The position numbers and the translations under genes were made by a program. Of a stretch of 64,000 nucleotides of DNA, positions 50,199 to 60,986 are shown in pieces. The DNA is from Cordia subcordata. Taxonomy: Eukaryota; Streptophyta; Magnoliopsida; Boraginales; Cordiaceae. The DNA lies in contig JAPTOF010000014.1 in the NCBI GenBank assembly GCA_028554755.1, forward strand, positions 6,076,001 through 6,140,000, written 5' to 3'. The number at the start of each line of letters is the position of its first letter. Within the stretch, counting starts at the first letter, position 1. Below the pieces are notes generated by a model. That model did not search any database, was not told where the DNA came from, and saw only the letters and a list, made by a program, of their open reading frames with translations.

Positions 50199-51350
50199 CT
50201 AAATGGCAAGGTTTGAAACCCTCAACTTTAAAAAATTTAAGTTCATAAAAATTACTACTAAGCTATTATTAAATGTTTGTTTACATGTGATTTTGTTTTA
50301 TATACCAAATCAATTTAGCTTGAATTAATTTATATTCCAATAAATTTTATAATTATTACTAATAATATAGTAGTTAAATTAAAATTATACTACTAAACAA
50401 ATTAATTAGAATTGTAAAAGAAAATATGAATAGATTAACAATCTTTTTTTTTTGGTAATATTTATGCTAACTTTTGAACCCTTAACCTTCTTGTCTTTGA
50501 AGAATAAAGTTATATATGCATTTTAAAAAAATATTGTCAATCTATTTATATAACTCTTTTTGTCTCATTTAGCATGGCTTAATTTAATAAAAAGATAAGT
50601 TCTTATGCAATAAATTAGAAAAATAATAAAATAGGAAAACTCAAAGAGTGATTATAAACTCAAAAGTTGTCAAATAATATGCCAAAACAATGTAACTTGT
50701 TATGTCTATATTAATTATACTATTCATTTATAAACATATTAATTAGAATTGTACAATAAATTATGCTACTTAGAATTATAATAGGAATCTTGATAATTCA
50801 AGTTATATAAGTAACTTAATTTTAATTATACTATGAATTATACAAATAGTGTTTTTGGAATAAACTCATATTAAGATACTTATCTTGTTGTCAATACTAG
50901 TTATAATGAGAAATTGAGAATTAATAAACTATATTAAAAGTCTATGTGAATTCTAATTTTATAATGAAAAAAGGAGAATTATACTATAAACAGTGTTGAT
51001 TATAGTTATAACTTATAGAACTATCAAATCATAATTTCTTAAATACATAATTTTTAAGATTATATTAAAACTATTAATGGTAATTATAAAATTAAAGACT
51101 AACTTACTAACTAAAATTGAAATAACATAATTTTTAATTTCTTATTAAGTTATATAATTCATATTATTATCTTGATTATAGTTATAACTTATAGAAGTAT
51201 CAAATCATAATTTCTTATATACATAATTTTTAAGATTACATTAAAACTATTAATGGTAATTATAAAATTTAAAGACTAACTTACTAACTAAAATTGAAAT
51301 AACATAATTTTTAATTTCTTATTAAGTTATATAATTTATATGGTATAACT
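50000..51350. repeat. Two tandem duplications inside the hAT
   Basis: First: the block with TTTGAACCCTCAACCTT, AAATGTTTGTTTA and ATACCAAATCAATTTAGCTT (50000-50160) recurs at about 50208-50345, split by a TA run. Second: a 176-bp unit starting GATTATAGTTATAACTTATA at 50998 is repeated from 51174 with very few differences, so it is young. Confidence 0.8.
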
Positions 51351-51567
51351 CCATCTCCACTAGCGGCACTTAATCCCAAATATATATATATATATATATA
51401 TATAATTTTATATGATAATTTATAAGATATAATTTATAATTTATATGATATCTCATATCACCCAATCAAACCCACATATAAATAATATATATATATATAT
51501 TAGAGATTGGGACATATGCTGGTGGAGATCGAGACATATGCTGGGTTTGAGTGGTTGGTGGAGATCG

Positions 51568-51604
<37 letters not shown>

Positions 51605-52416
51605 TTTATGGCATTTAGATTTAAGTCTTTTAGATCTGTCGAGCCAAAAAAAAAAAGTTGTTCAGATCTAGAACTATCTCGTTTGTTAGCTCTTGGTAGC
51701 CTTTAACTTAAGCAAAGCTTGCTCTCACAGATCTCAGGTACTATTTTGTTTTTATTTTTTTCTTTGAATCTGATTTTTTTTTTAATGATTCTTTTATGGC
51801 TTTCTTTTTTTTATTTATGGATTTTTTTTTATTTAAAGAGTCTCCACTAGTAGAGTCTTTCTTTCTTTTCTTTTTTTTTGATATATGGATTTTTTTATTT
51901 GATTTATGGCTGCCCTTAAAAACTCTCTTTATTAACGTCAAGTAAATAATATTAAAGAACCTTCAGCATCCTATCTGATCCACCATCTAAATTTGTTTTA
52001 GGTGATTGTCGAGAAGGCCGAAAGAAGTGACATTTCAAATATTGATAAGAAAAAGTAAGCATTCTTTGGATATCTATTTTTTTCTTATGCGTGAACTTCT
52101 TTCCTCTAATATAGTTTTTCTTTGCTTGATTCCAATGAAGTTTATTCTGTTAATGATCTCTTCTTTTCTGTAAGTTTTCATCAGGCATTATTAATTTTAC
52201 TCACGCAATCCAAAACAAAATAAGTATTTTTCTTTCTTTTTTGTCTGTCTGCACTCTGCTTTATGGTTGACTTTGTTTAGCAAGGGTTGTGGGTGTGCAT
52301 GACATTGTGCAGTCTTCTTTTATGCTATCATCATCTCTGATTTCTTTTATATTTCATATGCAATTTCTTCTTTTTTTTTTTTACAGCGTACGCATTTAAA
52401 TACCTTTACTTAGGCC

Positions 52417-54635
52417 ATGTCTGATCCTAGTGTGAGTGTCCATCTTTCGTGTAAAGATGGCCAATCAAGTAATGATCACCACTCTGCTACACCTGGTGCT
52501 TCAACACCTGTAGAAATAGCCCCTAATTCAGGTTCAGCTCCAGGAACATCCCCTGGTATTAAGCCTGCAGCCCCTACTTCTGGTTCAACTTCAGCCCCTA
52601 CCTCAACTTCGGCCCCTTCCACAACTAACCAAAAACAAATAGGCTCTACTTTTGCAACTATTTTGCAACCAGGTGAGGAAATTGTTGTTAAAAAGCGTAA
52701 GTTGGCAAGTGAGGTATAGAACCATATGGTGAAAATAAGGAAGGATGGTCAAGATTGGGCTATATGTAATTATTGTAAAGTGCGTCTAAACGCTAGTAGT
52801 GACAAAGGGACAAAGAGTTTACACAATCACTTGAATCATTGTCCAAAAAAGAGTAATCTGACTATTGAGGTGTCTTTAGAACGTCAAAAGCAAATTGGCA
52901 TCAAAACAACAAATGATGGGAAGATATAATTTGGCAATTTCACATTTGATCAAGAGGCTTCTAGGAGGGAATTGGCCAATGCAATAATAATGCATTAGTA
53001 CCTATTATCTATTGTAGAGCATGTTGGTTTTAAAAGGTTTGTGGCTAGCCTTCAACCACTTTTCAAGATGGTATCTCATAATACCATCAAAAGTGATATA
53101 TTCAAGGTGTATGACATTGAAAAAGAAAAGTTGGGAAATTGGTTGTCTCGAACCCTTGCTAGAATGGCTATCACAACAGATATGTGGACTTCCAATCAGA
53201 AAAAAGGGTACATGAGTATCACTGCACACTTTGTGGATGACAATTGGAAGTTGCAAAGCCGATTATTAAGGTACGTGAGCATTACTTAACTTTTTTAATG
53301 CTATGTAATTATGTACACAACTCATCTCTCTTTTTGTTTTGTTCTTTTTTAACTTCTAGGTTTGTTTATGTGCCTTCGCCTTACACTAGAGAAATTCTAG
53401 TAGAGAGTTTGTTTGATGGGTTGTTGTGTTGGCATTTGGAAGAGACAATATCCACAATAACAGTTGATAATTGCAGCTCAAATGATGGTATGATGAATTT
53501 TCTCTCTGACAAATTGTCTAAACATTCCTTGCTTGAAGGAAAACTTCTTCACATGCGATGTTGTGCTCATATATTAAATTTGACTGTGAAAGATGGAATG
53601 TTTGTTATTGAAAATGTCATTGAGAACATTCGCCATAGTGTTGTATTTTGGTCCGGTTCTCAATCCAGGGTTGAAAAATTTAAGAATATGGCTCATTCCA
53701 TGAAGTTGAGTTGTTCTAAAAAATTGGTGCTTGATGTTAAAACTCGATGGAACTCAACTTATTTGATGCTTGAGACGGCTGTTGAATATAAAAATGTATT
53801 TGCAAGGTTGAGTCTCAGGGATAAAAGTTACAAAACTCTACCATCTGAAGGAGAATGGGAATTGGCTAAGCTTATTTGTGATAAGCTTAAGATCTTTTAT
53901 GATCTTGCCAAATTGTTCTCGGGGACAAATTACCCGAATTCCAATGTTTATTTTGTTCAAATTTGTAATACTAGGAAGTTGTTGTGTGATTGGATGAGTT
54001 CAAGTAATGATATTATTTATGATATGGCTTCAAGTATGTATAAAAAGTTTCAGAAGTATTGGGAAGAGGTAGGTGATGTGATGACAATTGCAGCAATTTT
54101 AGATCCAAGGTTAAAACTCAAGGTGGTTGAATTCTATTTCAAGCAGATTTATGGTGAGAAAGAATACAAAGGCAAGGTTGAAAGAGTGAAGAACTTTGTT
54201 TATGATTTATTGAATGAGTAAGTGGGTTAAAAAATGGTGCATGGATCTACTATTGGTGAATCATCCGCTGATAGTTCTTCTGTTGCTAGCTTATCAGTTG
54301 ATTTACTTAATTTTTTATCTATCGAAGAGACCGTCTCCCATTTGATATCCGAATTTGATTATTATATAACAGAAGGTGTGATACCTTATGTGGTTGATTT
54401 TGATATTTTGGGTTGGTGGAAGACTGGTGGGATAAAATTTCCCAATTTGTGATTGGTTGCTCGGGATTTTTTGGCAATTCCTGTTTCTACTGTGGCATCT
54501 GAGTCTGCATTTAGCACAGGTGGTAGGGTTGTTAGTCTTCATCGAAGTAGGCTTCACCTGGACACTTTAAAAGCTTTAATGTGTTCACGTGATTGGTTGT
54601 GGTCTGAGCTTGAAGGTAAAGATTTTATGTTATGA
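52417..54635 (+). pseudogene. hAT transposase (BED zinc finger, RICESLEEPER/Ac type), decayed
   Basis: ATG 52417, Ser/Thr/Pro-rich N-terminus, then a BED finger with CNYCK at about 52770 and HNHLNHC at about 52822. The RNase H-like core includes TTDMWTSNQKKGYM, TVDNCSSNDGMM (second acidic residue), MRCCAHILNL and VKTRWNSTYLML. The C-terminal dimerisation domain reads DILGWWK, RDFLAIPVSTVASESAFST and GGRVVSLHRSRL. An intron at 53271-53359 has GT-AG borders. At least five in-frame stops interrupt it: TAG at 52717 (expected Trp), TAA at about 52927, TAG at about 52996, TAA at about 54219, TGA at about 54450. All main domains survive in order, so inactivation is by point mutation rather than deletion. 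Probably dead. Confidence 0.9.
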
Positions 54636-55400
54636 ATGCTTTTATATTAAAGTTTAGCTTTATTGTTTTATTAATATTTATATGTTTATGTGTTGTAGGA
54701 AACTCAATTAATTCAGAAATGACGTCCGTAGTTGCAGTTGAGGATGAAGAATCTACTTGCACTTAGTTTGAAAGGGGTTGTTGAGTTAAAATGTGGAATT
54801 TTTGGATGTTGTGTTGTGTGTTGCTTGAATTAGAGGCTTTTGTGTTGTTTTGATTTATATCAAATTAGACTTGTGGTTGGTTGAATTAGACTTTTTTGTT
54901 AACTAGTTAAGGCTATTGTAATTTGGATGATAGGTTGTTTTATTATGTGAACGTGTGTTTTTAGACTTCAGTTTATGATTTATGAATTATGGTAATTTAG
55001 GTTTATTTAAACGTTTTGATTTGTGTTATTTTTGTTTTTTATTGACTAATTGCATATAGTATTAGATTTGTGTTGTGTATTTTTTATTTTGGATTTGTCT
55101 ATTTTTGAGTCAAATTTTTATTTCCCATTTCATGTTGAAATTCTTGTAGCTTAACAAAGAAGAGAGAGACAGAGAGAAAATCGGGTTTCGGGTTCGGGTT
55201 TTCAACTTTGGGATGAGTATTAATATAAAAATTCGGGTTTTGGGATGTTCCGAGTTTCGGCGGTAATGGGACGTTTTGGGTTTGGGAATTTTGTTAATTT
55301 CCTAACCGGGTTTGGGACGAGTATCGGGAATGGGACATTAATCGGGTAACGGGTTTGGGAATGCTTCCTGGGAAGGGTACCCGTCCTGTTGCCATCCCTA

Positions 55401-56680
55401 ATCTTATGGATGTACTAACAACATATTTATATGGGTAACTTGATAGTAATATTTATATGGAAGTCCCTGAAGGATTAAATATGCCTGAAGCATATAAGTC
55501 AAATCCTCAGGAAATGTATTCTATTAAATTGCAAAGATCCTTATATGGATTAAAATAATTTGGACAAATGTGATACAATCGTCTAAGTACATACCTTCTA
55601 AAGGAAGGATATGTTAATAGTCCCATAAGCCCATGTGTTTTTATCAAGAAATCAAAAAATGGGTTAATTATTATTGTTGTATATGTTGATAATTTAAACA
55701 TCATAGGGACTATTGAAGAGCTTACAGCAACAGTTGCACATATATGTAAAGAATTTGAGGTGAAAGATCTAGTCAAACTAAATTTTGTCTCAGCCTGCAA
55801 ATTGAGCATTTGCCAATTGGAATTTTAGTCCACCAAAAGACTTATACTAAAAAAGTTTTAAAGAGATTCAATATGGATAAAGCTCATCCATAGTACCCCA
55901 ATAGTTTTTCGATCTCTTGATATAAAAAAGGGTCCTTTTCGTTTTCGAGAAGATAACGAAGAAATACTTGGCCCTAAAGTGCCGTATCTTAGTACAATTG
56001 GTACTTTGATGTATCTTGCTAACAATACACATCCAGATATTGCATTTTCTGTAAATTTATTAGCAAGATTTAGTGCTGCATCAACACATAGACATTGGGC
56101 TGGTATTAGATATGTATTTTGTTACCTTCGTGGAATAATAGATCTGGGCTTATTGTATTCAAAGCATACACATCTTGCATTAATAGGGTATGCAAATGGT
56201 GGGTATTTATCTGACCCACATAAAGGATGATTCCAAACTGGATATCTCTTCATTTATGGTGGTATAGCTATTTCCTGGTACTCAACAAAGCAGACTATTG
56301 CTGCCACCTCCTCAAATCATGCCGAAATACTTGAACTACATGAGGCAAGCCAGGAATGTGTATGGTTAAGGTCTTTAACTTAACATATTGAAGGAGAATG
56401 CAACACTTTAGCTAGCAAAAGAGGACCTACTATACTATATGAATATAACACTACATACATTGCATAAGTTAAAGGCGGCTACATCAAAGGTGATAGAACT
56501 AAGCATATCTCACCAAAGTTCTTCTCTATACATGAACTTCAAAAGAAATGTGAGATCAATATTTGTCAAATTCGCTCACATGAGAATTTAGTAGACTTTT
56601 TTACAAAGGCGTTACCTGCAACAACATTAGAGAAACTGGTACACAAGATTGGCATGCAGCGACTCAGAGATTGCTCCTAA
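55401..56680 (+). pseudogene. Copia RT (3' part) and RNase H
   Basis: Continues RT directly after the hAT: YMEVPEGL, QRSLYGLK, VVYVDN (catalytic YVDD with the second Asp changed to Asn), GTLMYLANNTHPDIAFSVNL, then RNase H with GLLYSKH, ISWYSTKQ, SHENLVDFFTKALP and the end near 56680. Stops occur within QRSLYGLK-stop and elsewhere. The YVDN change would itself abolish polymerase activity. Confidence 0.88.
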
Positions 56681-56699
56681 TTGTCTTTATGGGTTCAAA

Positions 56700-58130
56700 T
56701 ATCTTAAGAGGGGGAAGGAGTGAATTAAGATATTACCTAATTTTCATATTTAAAAATTTACTCAAAAATCAATAATTACTTTCAAGTAAAATATCCAACA
56801 CAAGATATGCAATATAAGAAGATGTAAATAAATTAGAGTAGATGGTAGAAAGACAAACAATTTTCAGGTGGTTCGGCCAAGCCTATATCTACCATCCAAG
56901 GATACTCCCCTTAGGACTTCAACAATTTTCACTGGAGATGCTTCTTCAAATCTTGGTGAAGCAAACTAAGTTTTACAATCTCTTTGACGCGGTCCCTTCA
57001 AAGAATCCAAAAGTTCCACTCTTTAGGATTTTCCCACACTTTTTCAAGCTTTTATGGATGTCTCTCACAAGATTTCTAAGCTCACAAAGTGTGTATACAA
57101 TCAAGAAGAATAAGAAATGATGAAGAAAATGTAATTTCTTCTTACAAGAGGATATAGTAATGAAAGCCTCTTGAAAGCTCAAATATATTGCAAGAATAGC
57201 TCAGAATCTTCAGCAAAATGAAAATGATTTCTTTTTGCTTGATTTCTATTTTAATTGAGTTTTGAATATGTATTTAAAGAGGTTTTAATGCTAGGGTTTG
57301 GTAGGTGAAAGAAAAGAAAGAATAAATGGCCAGAGCGGTAATAAATGGTTAGTACATTTATTATAACATATCACTCAACCGGTCAACCGGTTGAGTCGTT
57401 CGACACCCCTTTGGCCTTCTCTGATTTGGCCGGACGCCTTAGCTAGTCGATTGGCTAAGGGGTCTGGCTTTTCTTTCCTTTCTCTATTCCTACCAGGCGA
57501 CCCACCAGTCAGCCGGTCCACTGGCTAAGGGGTCCGGCTATCCCAGAGAGCTTGAAGTAAAGCCAAAACCTTAAAAACACTTTTTGATCAAGTTTAATCA
57601 ACTCTTCATAACTCTAAACACACTTAATATGTTTTGAAAATGATTTTGATGACTTAATAGCGTTTCAAAAAGCACATGCTTTCAAAATCTTTTTTTCTTT
57701 TTATGAAATCTAGTGTGTGCATGATATTTAAATTGTTTAACTTATAGAAATAAAAGTTTTGAGCTAATGCTTGCAGTATTAGGCATTTCACACGAAGAGC
57801 AAGAACGTCCGGTACCCTTTTGACGCCTATTCTCCTCCTTATGCCTTCTCATATGCTTTTTCTTCAAATGATGCTTATTGCTTGTCTTCTTTCAATTTCC
57901 AAGCATCTATCTATTTGTCTTCATACTCAACTTCACAAGATTCTATTTAGTAAAGGGATAATACAAGTAGGATAGTATAAGTGCATATTGAATTTTCATC
58001 ATAAAAAATTATTAAACAGTTAACCAACTAGTATAAAGTGTACAACAAGGATATTATACTCTTTTCCTTCACTAGGTTTTTTCTCACTGAGTTTTCTTGG
58101 TAAGGTTTTAATGAGGCATATCATTATGAT
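56700..58130. other. Copia 3' non-coding region with a probable foreign insertion
   Basis: RNase H is followed by GAGGGGGAAGGAG (about 56709) and then ~1.3 kb unlike copia 3' leaders, including GGTGGTTCGGCCAAGCCTA (56868), a string common in plant LTRs, and ACCGGTCAACCGGTTGAG (57376). Copia-typical sequence (TTTTAATGAGGCATATCATT) resumes at about 58100, before the purine tract. A solo LTR or fragment insertion is likely; ends were not resolved. Confidence 0.45.
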
Positions 58131-58147
58131 GAATATCCAAGGGGGAG

Positions 58148-58519
58148 TATTGTGATATAGACAATCATCAAAAGGAAGAGATGTTTTTTTGGAGCAAAAG
58201 TCAAGTGAAAAATTTTGACAAAGCATGCAATATTTGAAAATGAAAGTCAAAAGTTGTATGCAAAAGTTGAAAGCAATATGAAGCTAGGAAAGAAAAACCA
58301 TGCATGGCATTTAATATGATGAAGAAAATTAAGCCTTGCATTAATTGTTTGTTTCTCATCTTTGGCTTATAAATACCAAGTCCCGAAAGCAATTGACCGA
58401 TGTAAGAAAAGAAAAGAAGAAGAAAATTAGAGAGAAATAAGAGTGATTTTATATTGTCTTAGAAAAGATTTTTATTCAAGTTATTTCGCACCATATTATA
58501 TTTAAGTTATTTTATAACA
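58148..58519 (+). repeat. 3' LTR of the copia element
   Basis: Begins TATTGTGATATAG (TG to TA at the very start), ends TTTTATAACA, TATA box at 58368-58375. Differs from the 5' LTR by the ~31-bp duplication, a second small gap and scattered substitutions (roughly 6-8% by eye). Confidence 0.92.
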
Positions 58520-58524
58520 TATCA

Positions 58525-60830
58525 CAATTTTATATTTATACTGTACATGCAATTTAGGAGTTACAATTTAAAAGCTTTATAGGTTAACTAAGCACAATTT
58601 AGATTCACTCTTGTGATTCGTGGATTTTCTGATTATATACATGATATTAAAGAGCTTTATATGTTTATTATGCATAATCGAGATCCATTTATTAAAATTA
58701 TCAATTTTTTAATTTTTAAGCAAATCATGTCTTATATATTTATTAGCTTCATGTTTTTCCTAACCCAAAAGAAAATGCTGAAGTGTCAAATAAAAGAGCT
58801 TATAAATCTTCCTACTAAAGTTTGGAGACCATATTGAAATGCATTTAAAAATATTGAGATAGACAATAGTCATATAATTAAAATTATCATTTAATGCTGC
58901 ATAGTGATTATAATAAATTAAATTAAACCAAGTCAACTATAAACAACTTACTTTAGTTCATACAATTATATATTAGTGTTGGCTTATTATTGCTATGTTT
59001 ATTGTGATGACTATCCACAAAAATAGTAGTATATTATATAAGAATGAGGTTTTATTATTTTTTCATGTATATTATGTGAAGATTGTAGCATTGTATGAAA
59101 ATCTTCAACATAGGTTACAAGGTTTTTTGCCCTTTAATTATAATATTAATTTCACAATGCCTCTTTACATTTAAATGTTTTGATAATTTAGTTAGAAAAA
59201 TAAAGTGATTCTTAGCATGGAGAACGAAGGTAAGGAAGTGATTTTGAAACTTGATAGCTAGGAGACTAAACAAGTATGAAAACCAAAACAATTAGCTACA
59301 TCCACAACTAAATCCCCATGTTAACATAGTAACTTAAGCTGTTGTAGTAGCTCTTATGATTTTTGTAATTGAAAAAGTTTTTTATACACAAATTTTATCA
59401 TATATCCACCTTATTGTGCATTAAAAGACAAGATGACAACTAAGGAGCAATTTATTCCATAAGTTTAAAGGAGTTCAAGTTCCATCCAACACGTTTACAC
59501 TCACCATGTACATACACAATCACTTGGCACTGCACTAGTATCTTAAGTCACTCGACCCTCTTTTCTTTCTTTCTCTTTAGTAAACTTTTCTCCCTTTCTA
59601 TTGTAGATCCCCGGAGCTTTAGGAGACATTCCAAGGTGAGCTAATTCGTTGGTTAATAACTCTAACAATATCAAATTGAATTTGCCAATTTACCTATTAT
59701 TTTAAATAATTAATTTCGATTTCACAAGTTTGTAAAACTATTCACATCAATTCAATTTTTTTAAAAAAAAATATATTAGAAGATCATCTAGAGTTGCCCA
59801 TTTATTATACTCCTACTATCAAATTAGAGTAACCAGGCAAAAGAAAAAAAAAAGTTAAATAGCAAATTGAGGGAAAAAAGGCTAAAAATTGATAATTTAC
59901 CAAAAACACCTCCCGGAGACAACCTTGCCCGTTTGTAGCCACCACCAACCACATCATGCCATGACGAAACCCACGTCGGCAAGATGACGTGTAACTGCGT
60001 GCGTGACATATAGTACTTTGGACAGTAAAAGGCAGTTGAGAAGAAGTCTTCTCTTCTTCTTTTTCTTCTTTTTTTCCCCTCTATCTTCAAAATGATAAGG
60101 AAATTTTGACTCCAAAAATTATAAAAAAAATTTAATGGACAAAACCGGTCTGTAACACAGTTGGCAGAAATCGATCATTTAGTAATAAATTCTTCAATAC
60201 GAAATCTTAAAAATACACCAAGTGAGTCAAGAGTGGAATCTCCAAATAGAGCCTTCAATAACACAAAAAATTTCGAATGCGTTTAAAAGGATTGTTCTTT
60301 AATCCGACATTAATCGAATGACACCCACTCACACACAAAGTCAAAACTCATATGGGTCTCCTTTTTATCACGGAATGGTTGTGTGTGCTAATTAGAAGAA
60401 TTTTTAATTTAAAAAACGTACTCAACCTTAATTAATTGAATCATATGAGCGGGTCAGCTATGGAAAAGATTTGTTTATGCTAAAGTGTAGTTGTCAACTG
60501 TACAACTAGATACACACGATGTCACACACAAATAAATACAGTCAGTCACAGCGGGGTGAGCGGCAGCACCAAGACAGAAGAAGACTGGAAGAGTCATTTT
60601 TTTCTCATTTGCGTGGTAGAAAGCTTCCTGTGGGTGGGGCCCACACAAAGGCGGAAGCAGACATTTAAGTGCTAAACAACAAAAGGGGTTCGATAAAATG
60701 ATGCTTTCAGTGTGAGAAAATGGAGGATAGAGGTTTTGGGGGTGGGGTTGGCATCATCTTGTCCTTTTCTGTACTAAAAAAAATGATAAATAAAATATTT
60801 GTTTTTATTCATTATTTAGCGTTTTTCTTG
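58525..60830. other. Spacer, nothing firm
   Basis: AT-rich. One exon-like snippet (CTATTGTAG|ATCCCCGGAGC...CCAAG|GTGAGC, 59607-59635) has good splice borders but no recognisable protein. 59960-60010 carries CCACGTCGGC and GATGACGTGT (ACGT-core elements). 60634-60644 is the palindrome-like GTGGGGCCCAC, a TCP/site-II type motif, upstream of the candidate gene below. Confidence 0.4.
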
Positions 60831-60924
60831 TGCTTTTTATTAGCCAAGAACTGGATACTCAGAGATTCTCTATAAAGAGGTGGAATAGAATTTCCACAGA
60901 GAGAGAGTTTCAAGTAAAGGGGAC

Positions 60925-60986
60925 ATGCCCAATTTCATCCCAACAGATGGGTTTCTTGCTCCTCTTTGTCTTAGCAGATCACAAAG
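60925..60986 (+). CDS. Possible first exon of an unidentified gene
   Basis: ATG at 60925 opens MPNFIPTDGFLAPLCLSRSQ and ends at CAAAG|GTTACC (60986). Upstream: TATAAA at 60871, a GA-rich leader (60897-60910) and a promoter-like region. Downstream (60987-64000) the plus strand is T-rich and looks like a long first intron. The protein is not recognised and no second exon was identified, so this could instead be untranslated leader. Weak call. Confidence 0.3.

Larger units (their letters stand above)
49680..55400 (+). mobile_element. Ac-like hAT DNA transposon nested in the copia element
   Basis: Terminal inverted repeats TAGGGATGGCAA (49680-49691) and TTGCCATCCCTA (55389-55400), 12 bp perfect, flanked by a perfect 8-bp duplication, the hAT hallmark. 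Subterminal GGGTACCCG/CGGGTACC and CGGGTTTGGGA motifs lie at 49790-49960 and 55180-55390. The element contains a decayed transposase gene (52417-54635), two tandem duplications (about 50000-50360; 50998-51350) and AT runs at 50153-50195, 51385-51404, 51487-51500 and 51570-51600. Confidence 0.94.
45251..58519 (+). mobile_element. Ty1/copia LTR retrotransposon, with nested hAT insertion
   Basis: LTRs at 45251-45663 and 58148-58519 are flanked by the perfect 5-bp duplication TATCA (45246-45250, 58520-58524). Gag-protease-integrase-RT-RNase H order on the plus strand places it in Ty1/copia. A purine tract AAGGGGGAG (58139-58147) precedes the 3' LTR and TTATCAGCACGAG after the 5' LTR is the likely primer-binding region. 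Every coding segment carries stop codons or frameshifts. A hAT transposon (49680-55400) splits RT. A further, unbounded insertion probably lies in 56720-58020. Without these the element would be about 6.2 kb. Confidence 0.92.

Noticed and set aside
51741..51941. Lys/Ser-rich minus-strand open frame
   Set aside because: Low-complexity antisense of the T-rich 5' region of the hAT transposase gene.
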